Below, in pieces: positions 52,645 to 61,737 of a stretch of 64,000 nucleotides of DNA (position 1 is its first letter; the number at the start of each line of letters is the position of its first letter). The notes below the pieces were generated by a model. It saw nothing but the letters and a program-made list of their open reading frames with translations. It was not told the DNA's origin and searched no databases. Position numbers and translations under genes: made by a program. The stretch comes from an uncultured Succiniclasticum sp. (lineage in GTDB: Bacteria; Bacillota; Negativicutes; Acidaminococcales; Acidaminococcaceae). The DNA lies in assembly GCA_900544275.1 (NCBI GenBank), contig UQUU01000001.1, forward strand, positions 248,001 through 312,000, given 5' to 3'.

Positions 52645-53172
52645 TCAGATCCCGGCGGGCCTGATTTGCCCCGCCAGTATCCGCCGGACGAATTCCGCTA
52701 AATTGCCGCCGGTAAAAAGATAGCCTTTAACGCCTGCCCTTTTCGCCGCTTCTACGTCCCGGGGGCTATCACCGATCAAAAAGGCGTTTTCCGGCAGGAC
52801 CTGCTGCTCTTGTAAAGCCCGCTTAACCATCCCCGGCTTCGGCTTACGGCATTCGCACTCCCGGTCATATTCCTGCAGAAGCGCGCCGGGCAGATGGGGG
52901 CAGTAGTAAAAAGAAGTAATTTCTCCCCCGGCTTTTTTTATTTCTTCGCCCATCCATACGTGAAGTTTCTTCACATCTTCTTCCGTAAAATAGCCTCGGG
53001 CCACACCGCTCTGATTGGTTACCACCACCACGCGATAACCGGCACGATTCAGCAGCGCTACCGCTTCTTTGCTGCCCGGGATCCATCTTACGTCTTTGAT
53101 CTGATATAAATAGTCCGTATCGGTATTTAAGACACCGTCCCTGTCTAAAAGGCACAGCTTCGTTCCTGTCAT
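52645..53172 (-). CDS. gmhB: D-glycero-D-manno-heptose 1,7-bisphosphate 7-phosphatase
   Basis: About 175 residues, HAD-superfamily. Motif I LLDRDGVLNTD, motif II VVTNQSGVARGYF, the Cys/His zinc loop (YYCPHLPG ... DRECECRKPKPGM) and motif IV FLIGDSPRDVEAAKRAG are all seen, diagnostic of GmhB. Removes the 7-phosphate after HldE kinase action. A TTG at 53184 overlapping the hldD stop is an alternative start; I prefer the ATG at 53172, which leaves AGAAGGA upstream although at long spacing. Confidence 0.94.
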   Translation of the reverse strand: MTGTKLCLLDRDGVLNTDTDYLYQIKDVRWIPGSKEAVALLNRAGYRVVVVTNQSGVARGYFTEEDVKKLHVWMGEEIKKAGGEITSFYYCPHLPGALLQEYDRECECRKPKPGMVKRALQEQQVLPENAFLIGDSPRDVEAAKRAGVKGYLFTGGNLAEFVRRILAGQIRPAGI

Positions 53173-53180
53173 AGCGTCTG

Positions 53181-54164
53181 TCAATCCTTCTGCCGAAGAT
53201 AATAACCGCCGGTCTTATCCAGCAAGGCGCAATAGTCCGCCACAGCCTGATCAATAGCGGTAAAACCGCCGTCATACCCTGCGGCTAACAGCTTCGCAGC
53301 ATCCGCCTGAGTATAGCTCTGGTATTTTCCCTTCAGCACTTCCGGAAAAGGAACGTATTCCAGTTTTTCCAAAGGCGCGTTAAAATGCCTGAGTACAGCT
53401 TTGGCTACCGTGTTAAAAGGATGAGCGTGCCCGGTACCGCAGTTATAGATTCCCTTTAGTTCCGGATGATCCCAGAAAAAGAAGTTTACCTTCACCACGT
53501 CTTTCACGTAGACAAAATCCCGGGTCTGTTCGCCCGCCGCGTAACCGTCATAGGCATCGAACAGTTTTACTTTGCCTTCGGCTTTAAACTGGTTATACAT
53601 CTGGAAGGCCATGGAAGCCATTTTGCCTTTGTGGTTTTCCTGGGGCCCATAGACGTTAAAGTACCGCAATCCCACCACCTGGCTTTCCAAACCGTCCAGA
53701 TAGCGGCGGGCATAATGGTCCATGAATAACTTGGAAAAAGCATACACATTCAGCGCTTCTTCGCACTCCGGCTTTTCGGTAAAGCCGTGGGCGCCGCTGC
53801 CATACGTAGAAGCGGAAGAAGCATAAATGAACTGAATTTTCCGGTCCGTGGCAAAGTGGAACAACGCCTTCGTATAGTCAAAGTTGTTCTCCATCATGTA
53901 TTTGCCATTATATTCCATGGTATCGGAGCAGGCCCCTTCATGAAAGATCACGTCGATTTTTTCATGATCGAAACAGCCTGACTGAAGCGCTTCCATAAAG
54001 GCGGACTTATCCATATAATCCCAAACGTTCAGCCCCTGAATGTTCTTAAACTTTACCATATTGGTCAGATTGTCGACCACAAGAATATCGTCACGTCCTC
54101 TTTCATTGAGACCTTTCACGATATTACTGCCGATAAAGCCTGCACCGCCGGTGACAATAATCAT
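53181..54164 (-). CDS. hldD: ADP-L-glycero-D-manno-heptose 6-epimerase
   Basis: 327 residues, extended SDR fold. IIVTGGAGFIGSNIVKGLNERG binds NADP; IYASSASTYGSG and the YxxxK pair (AFSKLFMDHYARR region), LRYFNVYGPQENHKGKMASMAF and YNCGTGHAHPFN are family-specific for HldD. Last step to ADP-L,D-heptose. The ATG overlaps the hldE stop (ATGA) and GGGAGGG precedes it. Confidence 0.96.
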   Translation of the reverse strand: MIIVTGGAGFIGSNIVKGLNERGRDDILVVDNLTNMVKFKNIQGLNVWDYMDKSAFMEALQSGCFDHEKIDVIFHEGACSDTMEYNGKYMMENNFDYTKALFHFATDRKIQFIYASSASTYGSGAHGFTEKPECEEALNVYAFSKLFMDHYARRYLDGLESQVVGLRYFNVYGPQENHKGKMASMAFQMYNQFKAEGKVKLFDAYDGYAAGEQTRDFVYVKDVVKVNFFFWDHPELKGIYNCGTGHAHPFNTVAKAVLRHFNAPLEKLEYVPFPEVLKGKYQSYTQADAAKLLAAGYDGGFTAIDQAVADYCALLDKTGGYYLRQKD

Positions 54165-55642
54165 AATTTACCCTCCCGCGCCAGTCCGGCGATTTTCTCT
54201 ACCAGACCCGTCGTTGAATACCCCTGTTCAAATTCAATGATTTCGACTTTTCCCGCATACTCACGGCCGGCCACCTGCTCCGGCAGATAGTCGCCGCCTT
54301 TGACTAAAATGTCCGGACGGATCAGCTTGATCAGCTTAGCCGGGGTATCTTCCGGGAAGATCACCACCGCATCCACGCAGGCCAGCGAAGCTAAGATACG
54401 GGCCCGATCCAGTTCCTGAACCAAGGGGCGCGTATCTCCCTTTAACCGTTGCACGGAGGCGTCGGAATTTACGCCGATGATCAGATGTTTGCCAAGCTTC
54501 GCCGCTTTTTCCAGATAAGAAACATGGCCTACATGCAAAATATCAAAACAACCGTTGGTAAAAACGATTTTTTCCCCGCTTTTATGCCAGATCTGCGCCA
54601 GATCCCCCACCTCTTTCCAGGAAAGAGGGCGAAAGCCGTAACCTAATTTTCTTTCTTCCTGCAATAAGTCTTTCAGTAACTCGTCCCGGTGTACCGGATA
54701 GGTACCCACTTTCCCGACCACGATCCCTGCGGCCCGGTTCGCCATATAGACCGCTTCCGGCAAAGAAAGTCCGCCGGCTGCCGCGGCAATCAGGCCGGCT
54801 GCCGCCGTATCCCCCGCCCCGGATACATCAAATACCTCCAGGGCTACCGCCGGACTGTGGATCACTGTTCGTTTTTCCCCCACCAAGGTCATGCCTTTTT
54901 CGCTGCGCGTGACCACCACATTTTTAATATGATAGCGTTCCCTGGCCATCTGGGCCAGCTTCAGTACCGGTTCATCCTCATTGGGCACCGACTGTCCCGC
55001 CGCCTCGCACATTTCTTTCAGGTTCGGAGTGATAAAAGTACAGCCTTCGTATTTTTCCCAATGCGCCCCTTTCGGGTCCACCAGGATAGGCAGGTGGTGC
55101 GCATCCGCCATACGGATGAGCCACTGGCAAAACGCGTCGGAACAAACGCCCTTGGCATAATCCGAAACAGCGATGCCGTCCAGACCCTGTGCCATCAATT
55201 GCAGCAGCCACTGTTTGATCTGGTCCGCTTCTTCCGCCGCCAGATCACCTACATCCTCGAAATCCAGCCGGAGCATCTGCTGACGGGCCCCAAGGATGCG
55301 CATTTTCGTCACCGTAGAACGACGCTGTGACTTTATCAATCCGCTGAAATCAATGCCTTCCTTCTGTAAAAGTTCTTCCAGAAGCAGGCGGTTTTCGTCG
55401 TCCCCCGTCACGCCTCCCACAAAGACATGACAGCCCAGATTAGCCAGATTGGCCGCCACATTGGCCGCGCCGCCCAGCACCGAGCGGATTTTTTTCACCC
55501 GGTTGACCGGCACCGGCGCTTCCGGCGAAATACGTTTCACCTCGCCGTAAAAATACCGATCCACCATCACATCACCGATCACTGCGATTTTCAGGTTCTG
55601 GATTTTTTCTGCGATAAAAGTCGTGCAATCCATACTATTCAT
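54161..55642 (-). CDS. hldE: Bifunctional heptose-7-phosphate kinase / heptose-1-phosphate adenylyltransferase
   Basis: About 493 residues. N-terminal PfkB-type kinase (AVIGDVMVDRYFYGEVKRISPEAPVPV; GGAANVAANLANLG; DVSGAGDTAAAG with the catalytic Asp) and C-terminal nucleotidyltransferase (from about 355: FTNGCFDILHVGHVSYLEKA with the HxGH motif, KGDTRP). The fused RfaE form makes both the 1,7-bisphosphate and ADP-heptose. The ATG at 55642 overlaps the gmhA end; the frame to 55735 would run deep into gmhA. Another ATG three codons inside is possible. Confidence 0.95.
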   Translation of the reverse strand: MNSMDCTTFIAEKIQNLKIAVIGDVMVDRYFYGEVKRISPEAPVPVNRVKKIRSVLGGAANVAANLANLGCHVFVGGVTGDDENRLLLEELLQKEGIDFSGLIKSQRRSTVTKMRILGARQQMLRLDFEDVGDLAAEEADQIKQWLLQLMAQGLDGIAVSDYAKGVCSDAFCQWLIRMADAHHLPILVDPKGAHWEKYEGCTFITPNLKEMCEAAGQSVPNEDEPVLKLAQMARERYHIKNVVVTRSEKGMTLVGEKRTVIHSPAVALEVFDVSGAGDTAAAGLIAAAAGGLSLPEAVYMANRAAGIVVGKVGTYPVHRDELLKDLLQEERKLGYGFRPLSWKEVGDLAQIWHKSGEKIVFTNGCFDILHVGHVSYLEKAAKLGKHLIIGVNSDASVQRLKGDTRPLVQELDRARILASLACVDAVVIFPEDTPAKLIKLIRPDILVKGGDYLPEQVAGREYAGKVEIIEFEQGYSTTGLVEKIAGLAREGKL

Positions 55643-56198
55643 GATCCACCAGCTCACATAAAATATGTCCCATAAGAATATGCATTTCCTGAGCCCGGGC
55701 CGTAACCTCCGCCGGCACTGCCAGACAGATATCACAGCACGCCGCCATCTTGCCGCCGCCGGCTGCCGTCATACCGATACAGGTCATCCCTTTGGCTTTG
55801 GCTTCTGCGATTGCCCGCAGCACATTAGCGCTGTTGCCGGATGTGGACAGCCCTACCAATACATCGCCCGGCTGTCCCAACGCCTGCACCTGACGGGCGA
55901 AGACCGCATCATACCCATAGTCGTTGGCCACCGCTGTTAAAATGGAGGTATCTACGGTCAGCGCAACAGCCGGAAGTCCGCGGCGCTCCGTTTGGAAACG
56001 CCCCACAAATTCCGCAGCCAGATGCTGACTGTCCGCGGCGCTTCCCCCGTTCCCGCAAAATAAAATTTTATTGCCCCGACGCAGCGCTGCATCGATCAAC
56101 TGCGCCGTTTTTTCCAGCTGCTCCGGCAGCGCGGAACGCATCACCTTTTGCAGCACCTGCAGATGCTCCTGCATCCGCTCTTCTATCACTTGCTTCAA
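55635..56198 (-). CDS. gmhA: Sedoheptulose-7-phosphate isomerase
   Basis: 187 residues, SIS fold. ILFCGNGGSAADSQHLAAEFVGRF and GLSTSGNSANVLRAIAEAKAKGM are the phosphosugar-binding signatures of GmhA. First step of the heptose route. The frame begins with TTG at 56198 preceded by GGTGG; an ATG eight codons inside (56174) is the alternative. It lies 26 bp after the lptD stop, the first of four contiguous heptose genes. Confidence 0.94.
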   Translation of the reverse strand: MKQVIEERMQEHLQVLQKVMRSALPEQLEKTAQLIDAALRRGNKILFCGNGGSAADSQHLAAEFVGRFQTERRGLPAVALTVDTSILTAVANDYGYDAVFARQVQALGQPGDVLVGLSTSGNSANVLRAIAEAKAKGMTCIGMTAAGGGKMAACCDICLAVPAEVTARAQEMHILMGHILCELVDHE

Positions 56199-56224
56199 TC
56201 TGCCACCGCTTTCTCAAGTAAAAA

Positions 56225-58159
56225 TTACCAGTTCAGTAAATCAAATTTGACATTCCATTCATTTTTATTGTTGTAATGTTTTCTCTGATACGAAATCGTC
56301 AGCACTTCACAGCAGAAACGATGCACCCAGCTGAAGGCAGTCGAATAATTGCCGTAATAAGGGCTGCCGTGATCCGCATTATATTGATGTACCATAGTCA
56401 CTGTATTTCTGTCATCCGGCTTCCAGGCTACGCCCGTACGCCATTCTTTCGCAAACCCGGGCTGTCCCAAACTGAAATTATAACTGGTCTTATGTTCGTT
56501 ATGGTAGCGTGTCCAGGCATTCCATTTCGGTGAGAATTCATACCCGATCACCCCATCGTAAATCATAGAATTCAGGCTCTTGCCATAGGCTGTATTTTGC
56601 GGATTGCTTTCATTGACCCACTTACGGCCCAGCATCAGATCCAGATACAGTTTTTTATCCCCCAGAGGATAGATCCGATCGTGCCGCAAATGGACGACTT
56701 TTTCCGTATGCCAGCTGGACCAGGTCCGGTTCGTGTACTGCCACAAACCGTGCGTCACATACCCTTCGTAGGTCAGAGGCAGCCCCGGCGCGATACGATG
56801 GGGCTTTAAAAACAGGCCCCAGTCCATTTTTTTGTGGAGCCAGATTCCTTCATCCAACGTATCATCATCGCTGTCATAAATATAACCGTCATGCAAGCGT
56901 ACATAAAAATCATGCTCATCATGCCGCAGCCCGTAAAAGGGTTTATAGCCCGATTTAGAATAATACACCTGATGCATGTACGCTTTGGTAGGATTTTTCG
57001 CCAACGGATTGCCGACAGGCTGTTCATAATCCAGAGAAATGTAAAAGCCTTTTTTATCTTTCCAGCCTGCCCGGGGCAGGATCATCTGCCGGCCGGAGCC
57101 AAATTCATTCACCCAAACATCCCGGGAATAAACATGAACACCCTTCACATAAACTTTTACATCCCGGGCTACGATCCTTTTGTTCGGAACGATCGTGATG
57201 GTTTTTGCCTTGACTTCCAGACAAGGAGTATGTTTGACCGCCGGGCAGCGGGTGGTGCTTCCCCCCTGATCCAAAATCATCATGCCGTTTTCTATGATCG
57301 CATGGGGCGCCTTATAAAAATCCCTGTCCCCTCGTCCTTCAATCTGACGCAGCTCCCCTGTTTTCGTATTGAAATTATAATGGGCCCAGCGTGCGTGAGT
57401 CGTATTGGAAGTTTCCTGTAACGTACCGCCTTCCAACAGCCAGACGTCACCTTTTTCCGCATTTCCCACCGCTTTTGTGGAGCATATTCTCATATCCCCC
57501 TGCACCAGGCGCACATTGCCCTGAATGATAAAATCACCGGTTGATGAAGAGTAATGGGCATCCTCTCCCGTAATAATCAGGGGGTCCCCTTTTTCTTCCC
57601 CCTCTTCGGGAAGGGCCTGTTCCGAGGAAATTCTGCCTGAATCTGTGTTATTGCCTTCTGTCGCAGTTCCCGGCGGCGCTTCGATAAATTCCGACGCATA
57701 TTTTCTGGCCTGATACTCAAATCCCGGATAGGTTTTGAACAGTTCCGGCTCAAAATTTTCATCCGTCTCGCTCAGCTTGATTTCGGCCGCTTTCCGGGCT
57801 TCCTGTAGAGACGCAGACGTGGATCCTCCCGGCCCGGGAATTTTTCCCTTTACGGCTTCCTGCGGTGACGGGCTTACCCCTTTGGCCTGATCCGCACCAT
57901 TGGGTTGTCCCGACCTTGCGCGATTGACCGCTGCCCCGTTTTGCTGCAACGGGGACAGCCCCGGTTCCGGCACAACATCGCTTTCCGACTGCTGTATCGC
58001 ACGTCTGTCATTGACAGCACGACGAGGCGGTTCCGCCAAAGGTGAAACATATTTTGCTTCAGGGTTATATTCATCCGGCGTCCGATCATCTTCCGCATAG
58101 ACAGGGTAAGCTGCTGCCAGCCCTGCCAGTAATACGGATGCCACTAATTTTTTATTCAT
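56225..58159 (-). CDS. lptD: LPS-assembly outer-membrane protein LptD (short form)
   Basis: About 644 residues with a signal peptide (MNKKLVASVLLAGLAAAYPVYA). A low-complexity region (about 30-190, rich in Pro, Glu, Gln, Ser) precedes an OstA/LptA-like jellyroll (about 195-330: ITGEDAHYSSSTGDFIIQGNVRLVQG) and a beta-barrel half with alternating aromatic strands. Cysteines lie in RCPAVKHTPCLEV and as an adjacent pair in RFCCEVLTISYQ near the C terminus, recalling the disulfides of E. coli LptD. It is shorter than the ~780-residue proteobacterial protein. It inserts LPS into the outer leaflet with LptE. The ATG at 58159 follows GGAGG. First gene of the heptose operon. Confidence 0.88.
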   Translation of the reverse strand: MNKKLVASVLLAGLAAAYPVYAEDDRTPDEYNPEAKYVSPLAEPPRRAVNDRRAIQQSESDVVPEPGLSPLQQNGAAVNRARSGQPNGADQAKGVSPSPQEAVKGKIPGPGGSTSASLQEARKAAEIKLSETDENFEPELFKTYPGFEYQARKYASEFIEAPPGTATEGNNTDSGRISSEQALPEEGEEKGDPLIITGEDAHYSSSTGDFIIQGNVRLVQGDMRICSTKAVGNAEKGDVWLLEGGTLQETSNTTHARWAHYNFNTKTGELRQIEGRGDRDFYKAPHAIIENGMMILDQGGSTTRCPAVKHTPCLEVKAKTITIVPNKRIVARDVKVYVKGVHVYSRDVWVNEFGSGRQMILPRAGWKDKKGFYISLDYEQPVGNPLAKNPTKAYMHQVYYSKSGYKPFYGLRHDEHDFYVRLHDGYIYDSDDDTLDEGIWLHKKMDWGLFLKPHRIAPGLPLTYEGYVTHGLWQYTNRTWSSWHTEKVVHLRHDRIYPLGDKKLYLDLMLGRKWVNESNPQNTAYGKSLNSMIYDGVIGYEFSPKWNAWTRYHNEHKTSYNFSLGQPGFAKEWRTGVAWKPDDRNTVTMVHQYNADHGSPYYGNYSTAFSWVHRFCCEVLTISYQRKHYNNKNEWNVKFDLLNW

Positions 58160-58219
58160 GGAAGCCTCCACTTTTCAATAAATAGCCAGTAAATATTATA
58201 CCATATAAAGACAAAAAAA

Positions 58220-58250
58220 AATACCGAGGGAACGGCATTCCCCCGGTATT
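58220..58250 (-). terminator. Rho-independent terminator upstream of lptD
   Basis: AATACCGGGGGAA pairs with TTCCCTCGGTATT on the minus strand and is followed by TTTTTTTGTC. It ends the transcript of the repeat-containing exported protein (stop at 58341), so lptD may have its own promoter in 58160-58219. Confidence 0.85.
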
Positions 58251-58340
58251 TTGAATTCTGTTCGCGAATAAACCCGCGGAAGGCTCACAATACAGAAGCC
58301 TGCGCCTTCGCGTCTTCTCGTTCCTTTCAGGAACTGCGTC

Positions 58341-59270
58341 TTATTCCGCCGGCTGATAAACAATGCCACTGATGCTCTGGTCGGCCGTTACCTGCACGTA
58401 AGAAGTAGCGCCTTCCGGAATCATGATCGATTTTCCGGTTACAAAAGCGCCACCTACCGCGCCAATCGGTCCCAGGATAATCATGCCGCCAATAGAAGCG
58501 CCCGCTGCGCCCGCTGCGGTTTTAGCTTCCTGTTTGGCCAGCTTGCCGATATATACAGGCACCTTGCTCCCGTCTACCGCCAACACATGGCTGAATTTCA
58601 CATCAATGCGGGCATCCCGGCCAAAGCTACGGGGCTGCACCACTTTTTCCACTTCGGCTACACCGTCAGAACCCTTCGCTAATACCAGTACGTCATTTAC
58701 GTACAGATTATCCGCCACCTTAAAATAGACAGGATCTCCGGCCTGCGCAGTTTTACTGGATAATGGCGCTGTAAACTCAATTTTAACCAGCGAATCTTTC
58801 GGCAGAACTACGGCCTGCACAGGAACCTGACCGCCGCTATAGGTTGTTTCCACCAAGCGCTCCAGACGGTCGTTCAGGTTACCGCCCTGAATCTGGCCAA
58901 AAATCGTCGTTTCCATATTTTCGATGCGCGTCTTGGCCGGACCGGGGGTGATTTGGGAATTAAAGCGGCTGTCCACTGCGTTCAGTTTTTGCAGGAAGCT
59001 GCCATTCCCGCCGTTTGTCCCGCAAATATAGTCATACACGCTCTGAATCCGATCCAGAATATTGCGTCCTGCGTCAGGCATGCCGTAAATATCATCTTCC
59101 AGGCTTTCCATCCGCTCCATCATGGAGTTGCTCTGATGGGTGCCATACAACGTTGTCTCCACAGCATCCAGCTGTTCCGACGCCACATAAGAAGTACCCT
59201 CTGCCGACACCACGCCTGCCAACCCCAGACAAAGTGCCAGGCTGATTATAAGAGAAAAAAATCTTTTCAT
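58341..59270 (-). CDS. Exported protein with repeated (E/V)ETT-x-YG-type motifs
   Basis: About 309 residues with a signal peptide cleaved near VSAEG. The first half of the mature part shows at least four related segments: LDAVETTLYG, MESLEDDIYG, IENMETTIFG and LERLVETTYSG, each linked by a helical stretch such as NSMMERMESL or GNLNDRLERL. The C-terminal half is a beta-rich domain (KDSLVKIEFTAPLSSKTAQAGDPVYFKVADNLYVNDVLVLAKGS) followed by a glycine-rich segment (AGAAGASIGGMIILGPIGAVGGAF) that could span or insert into a membrane. I do not recognise a named function. Position next to lptD points to envelope biogenesis. The ATG at 59270 follows GGAGGG. Confidence 0.82.
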   Translation of the reverse strand: MKRFFSLIISLALCLGLAGVVSAEGTSYVASEQLDAVETTLYGTHQSNSMMERMESLEDDIYGMPDAGRNILDRIQSVYDYICGTNGGNGSFLQKLNAVDSRFNSQITPGPAKTRIENMETTIFGQIQGGNLNDRLERLVETTYSGGQVPVQAVVLPKDSLVKIEFTAPLSSKTAQAGDPVYFKVADNLYVNDVLVLAKGSDGVAEVEKVVQPRSFGRDARIDVKFSHVLAVDGSKVPVYIGKLAKQEAKTAAGAAGASIGGMIILGPIGAVGGAFVTGKSIMIPEGATSYVQVTADQSISGIVYQPAE

Positions 59271-59350
59271 CCCTGCTCCCTCCATAAACAATAAGGTAAA
59301 TTCTCCCAAACCTCTATAGGTAGATTGATTATATGGATATTATAGCATAT

Positions 59351-60289
59351 TTAGTGCCCCTGCAACAGATATTTTTTACAGCTCTCAGCAAAAGCCACAT
59401 TAATTTCATCTAATTTTTCAAAGCGCCGACGGTGCTGCGCCCGTTTGGAGGGCTTCAATTCGCTCATATCCTTACGGTACTCTGCCACAGGTATGGCGAA
59501 GAATCGGGGATCCTCTGCCCGGAGAGTGCCTCCACATTCTGCCCAGAAAGCGCCGAAATCCGTTTTCAGCTTGCGGTCTTTACGGATATGATTCATCGCA
59601 TAGTAGCCTTCATTGGTCACCGCATAAATTTGCGTAATGCCCAGACAGCGGGCCAGATTTCGCAGACCATAAAAGATCAGATTTTTAGTACGATAGCCAA
59701 AAAAGGCTTTGGTCAGCCGTTTGATCACGTCCCCGCCATTGGGCATCCCCTGCAACGCGCCGATCCAGATCGCCGTTCCGTCTTTTGCCGGGTCAGGCCC
59801 AAACCAGAACATAATCTGATACAGGCTTTGGTCAGCCCAGGAAAGGATCAACGATAAACACCCTTCCTTACGCTGCCCCGACTTAAAACAAAGCTTCATG
59901 GAAAGAGGTTCATCCTCAAACATATCCTGCCAGAGAGTAAGTTGTTTCCCTTCATTCACCGCAGTGTCCACATCAACATACAAAGCGGAAACAGCCGCCG
60001 CAGTAAAATGTTGTTCCATAAATAACACGTGATTTTTTATCAGGGCGATACGATCCGCATAATCCGAACCTTTATAAAAAAAAGCGCGGGTCGCCTGTTC
60101 CACAAAGGCCGGCGTGCCATGCAGTATCGCCTGCCGTTCCGGTGTTTCGGCAAAAAAGTCCAAAAGTCCGTTGATGTCTTTTTCATGCATCCGGCAACGG
60201 GCCCGAAACACAAGATAGCGTTTCATCTCTTTTAACCGCTCTGTCTGGTACAAGCGGTGCCCCACCTCACGCAATATAGTCTGATCCAT
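59351..60289 (-). CDS. VirK/YbjX-family protein (DUF535)
   Basis: 312 residues, basic, no signal peptide. Blocks typical of DUF535 include GTPAFVEQATRAFFYKGSDYADRIALIKNH, WQDMFEDEPLSMKLCFKSGQRKEGCLSLILSW, and FGYRTKNLIFYGLRNLARCLGI. In Shigella and Salmonella VirK/YbjX proteins affect virulence and resistance to peptides, by a mechanism that is poorly known. The start follows GGAGAG, 13 bp after the RNase G stop, so it is cotranscribed with rng. In many Firmicutes rplU-rpmA follow here; they are absent from this place. Confidence 0.85.
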   Translation of the reverse strand: MDQTILREVGHRLYQTERLKEMKRYLVFRARCRMHEKDINGLLDFFAETPERQAILHGTPAFVEQATRAFFYKGSDYADRIALIKNHVLFMEQHFTAAAVSALYVDVDTAVNEGKQLTLWQDMFEDEPLSMKLCFKSGQRKEGCLSLILSWADQSLYQIMFWFGPDPAKDGTAIWIGALQGMPNGGDVIKRLTKAFFGYRTKNLIFYGLRNLARCLGITQIYAVTNEGYYAMNHIRKDRKLKTDFGAFWAECGGTLRAEDPRFFAIPVAEYRKDMSELKPSKRAQHRRRFEKLDEINVAFAESCKKYLLQGH

Positions 60290-60302
60290 CTTCTCTCCTC
60301 AC

Positions 60303-61715
60303 CTATTCATTCGTACTGTTATCCAAAATCATAAATGCTTCCACGTGCAGCGCAGGGTCTGCCTCCACCGTAATACGGCAGGCTAACTCCCGGCTCCAGT
60401 CTTTGAGCTGATGCTGCTGTAAATACGCCGTTGTCAACGGATGGGCCACCACTAAAATTTCTTTCGCGCTGCCCTGTTTTTTTAACAAGGTACGTATGCG
60501 CCGCTTGATTTCCAACGCGATGGCTTCTTTTGACTGCACTCTGCCGCTGCCGCTGCAGGTAGGACAATCTGAATACAGCACCGCTTCCAGATTCTGCCGT
60601 GATTTTTTACGGGTGATCTCCACCAGGTTTAAGACCGTAATGTCCTGGATCCGGGGGCGCATTTTATCCCCTGCGAACGCTTCTTCCAGGACCGTCAGCA
60701 CTTCCTGACGATTGGTCTCGCTGTGCATATCGATAAAATCTACTACGATAATGCCGCCAATATTTCGCAGGCGTAACTGATAGGCAATTTCCCGGGCGGC
60801 TTCCCGGTTGATCTCCATAACGGTTTCTTCCAAATTGCTTTTACCGCTGTAACTGCCGCTGTTCACATCAATGACCGTCATCGCTTCCGTATGGTCGATC
60901 ACCAGATATCCGCCACAGGGCAAATTGACCCTGCGGTCGGATAACGCCGCAATCGTATCACTGAAACCAAACGCCGCAAATACATCTTCATTGCCCTCCC
61001 AAAAACGCAGTCGGGTCTGCGCCGCCTGGGGCATTTTGACCAAAAGCTCCTCAATCCGGTGAAATGCCTCCCGGCTGTCCACCACGATCTCTTCTACGTC
61101 TTTGGTAAAGTAATCCCGCACCATCCGCACAGACAGATCTAACTCCCGATGCAGAAAAGCCGGCGCTTTCGTGCGGCGGGACTTTGTTTCCACCACATTC
61201 CATTCCGCCAGGAGCGCAGTAATATCTGCCGCCAGTACTTCTTCCGGTATGCCTTCCGCTTCGGTCCGCAGTACCAGCCCCACGCCTTCCGGCCGGTGCT
61301 TTTCCGCCAGGGCATGCAGGCGGTCCCGTTCAGCAGCGTCTGTAATTTTACGTGATATGCCGATATAGTCGCCAAAAGGAAACAGAACCACATAATGACC
61401 GGGGAAAGTAATTTCCCGGCTGGCCGTAGGTCCTTTGCTGCCCCGGGGATCTTTGATGATCTGCACCAAGACCTGAGAACCTTCCGTCAGATCCTGCGTC
61501 TCTCCCAGATATAAAAAAGCATTTTGTTCCAGACCGATATCAATAAAAGCGGCCTGAATGCCCCGGACTACATTGCTGACCCGGCCCAGAAAAATACTGC
61601 CCACTAAATGGGCCGACAAGGACCGCTCTACAAGATATTCCTGTAACATATCATCTTTTATCAGACCCATCCGCGCTTCTTCCGGCATACTGCTGATAAT
61701 GATCTTCTGCGGCAT
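60303..61715 (-). CDS. rng: Ribonuclease G/E family endoribonuclease
   Basis: About 470 residues. S1 RNA-binding domain (about 35-120, LVGSIFLGRVSNVVRGIQAAFIDIGLEQNAFL), a 5' sensor region, and the DNase I-like catalytic core with metal-binding Asp residues (MTVIDVNSGSYSG and GGIIVVDFIDMHSE), then the zinc-link CPTCSGSGRV. Size and domain end match RNase G rather than RNase E with its scaffold tail. It processes rRNA and mRNA. The ATG at 61715 follows GGGGGG; the longer frame to 61859 overlaps the upstream gene in another frame and is rejected. Confidence 0.94.
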   Translation of the reverse strand: MPQKIIISSMPEEARMGLIKDDMLQEYLVERSLSAHLVGSIFLGRVSNVVRGIQAAFIDIGLEQNAFLYLGETQDLTEGSQVLVQIIKDPRGSKGPTASREITFPGHYVVLFPFGDYIGISRKITDAAERDRLHALAEKHRPEGVGLVLRTEAEGIPEEVLAADITALLAEWNVVETKSRRTKAPAFLHRELDLSVRMVRDYFTKDVEEIVVDSREAFHRIEELLVKMPQAAQTRLRFWEGNEDVFAAFGFSDTIAALSDRRVNLPCGGYLVIDHTEAMTVIDVNSGSYSGKSNLEETVMEINREAAREIAYQLRLRNIGGIIVVDFIDMHSETNRQEVLTVLEEAFAGDKMRPRIQDITVLNLVEITRKKSRQNLEAVLYSDCPTCSGSGRVQSKEAIALEIKRRIRTLLKKQGSAKEILVVAHPLTTAYLQQHQLKDWSRELACRITVEADPALHVEAFMILDNSTNE

Positions 61716-61737
61716 AGGGTACGCCCCCCCCTTTACT

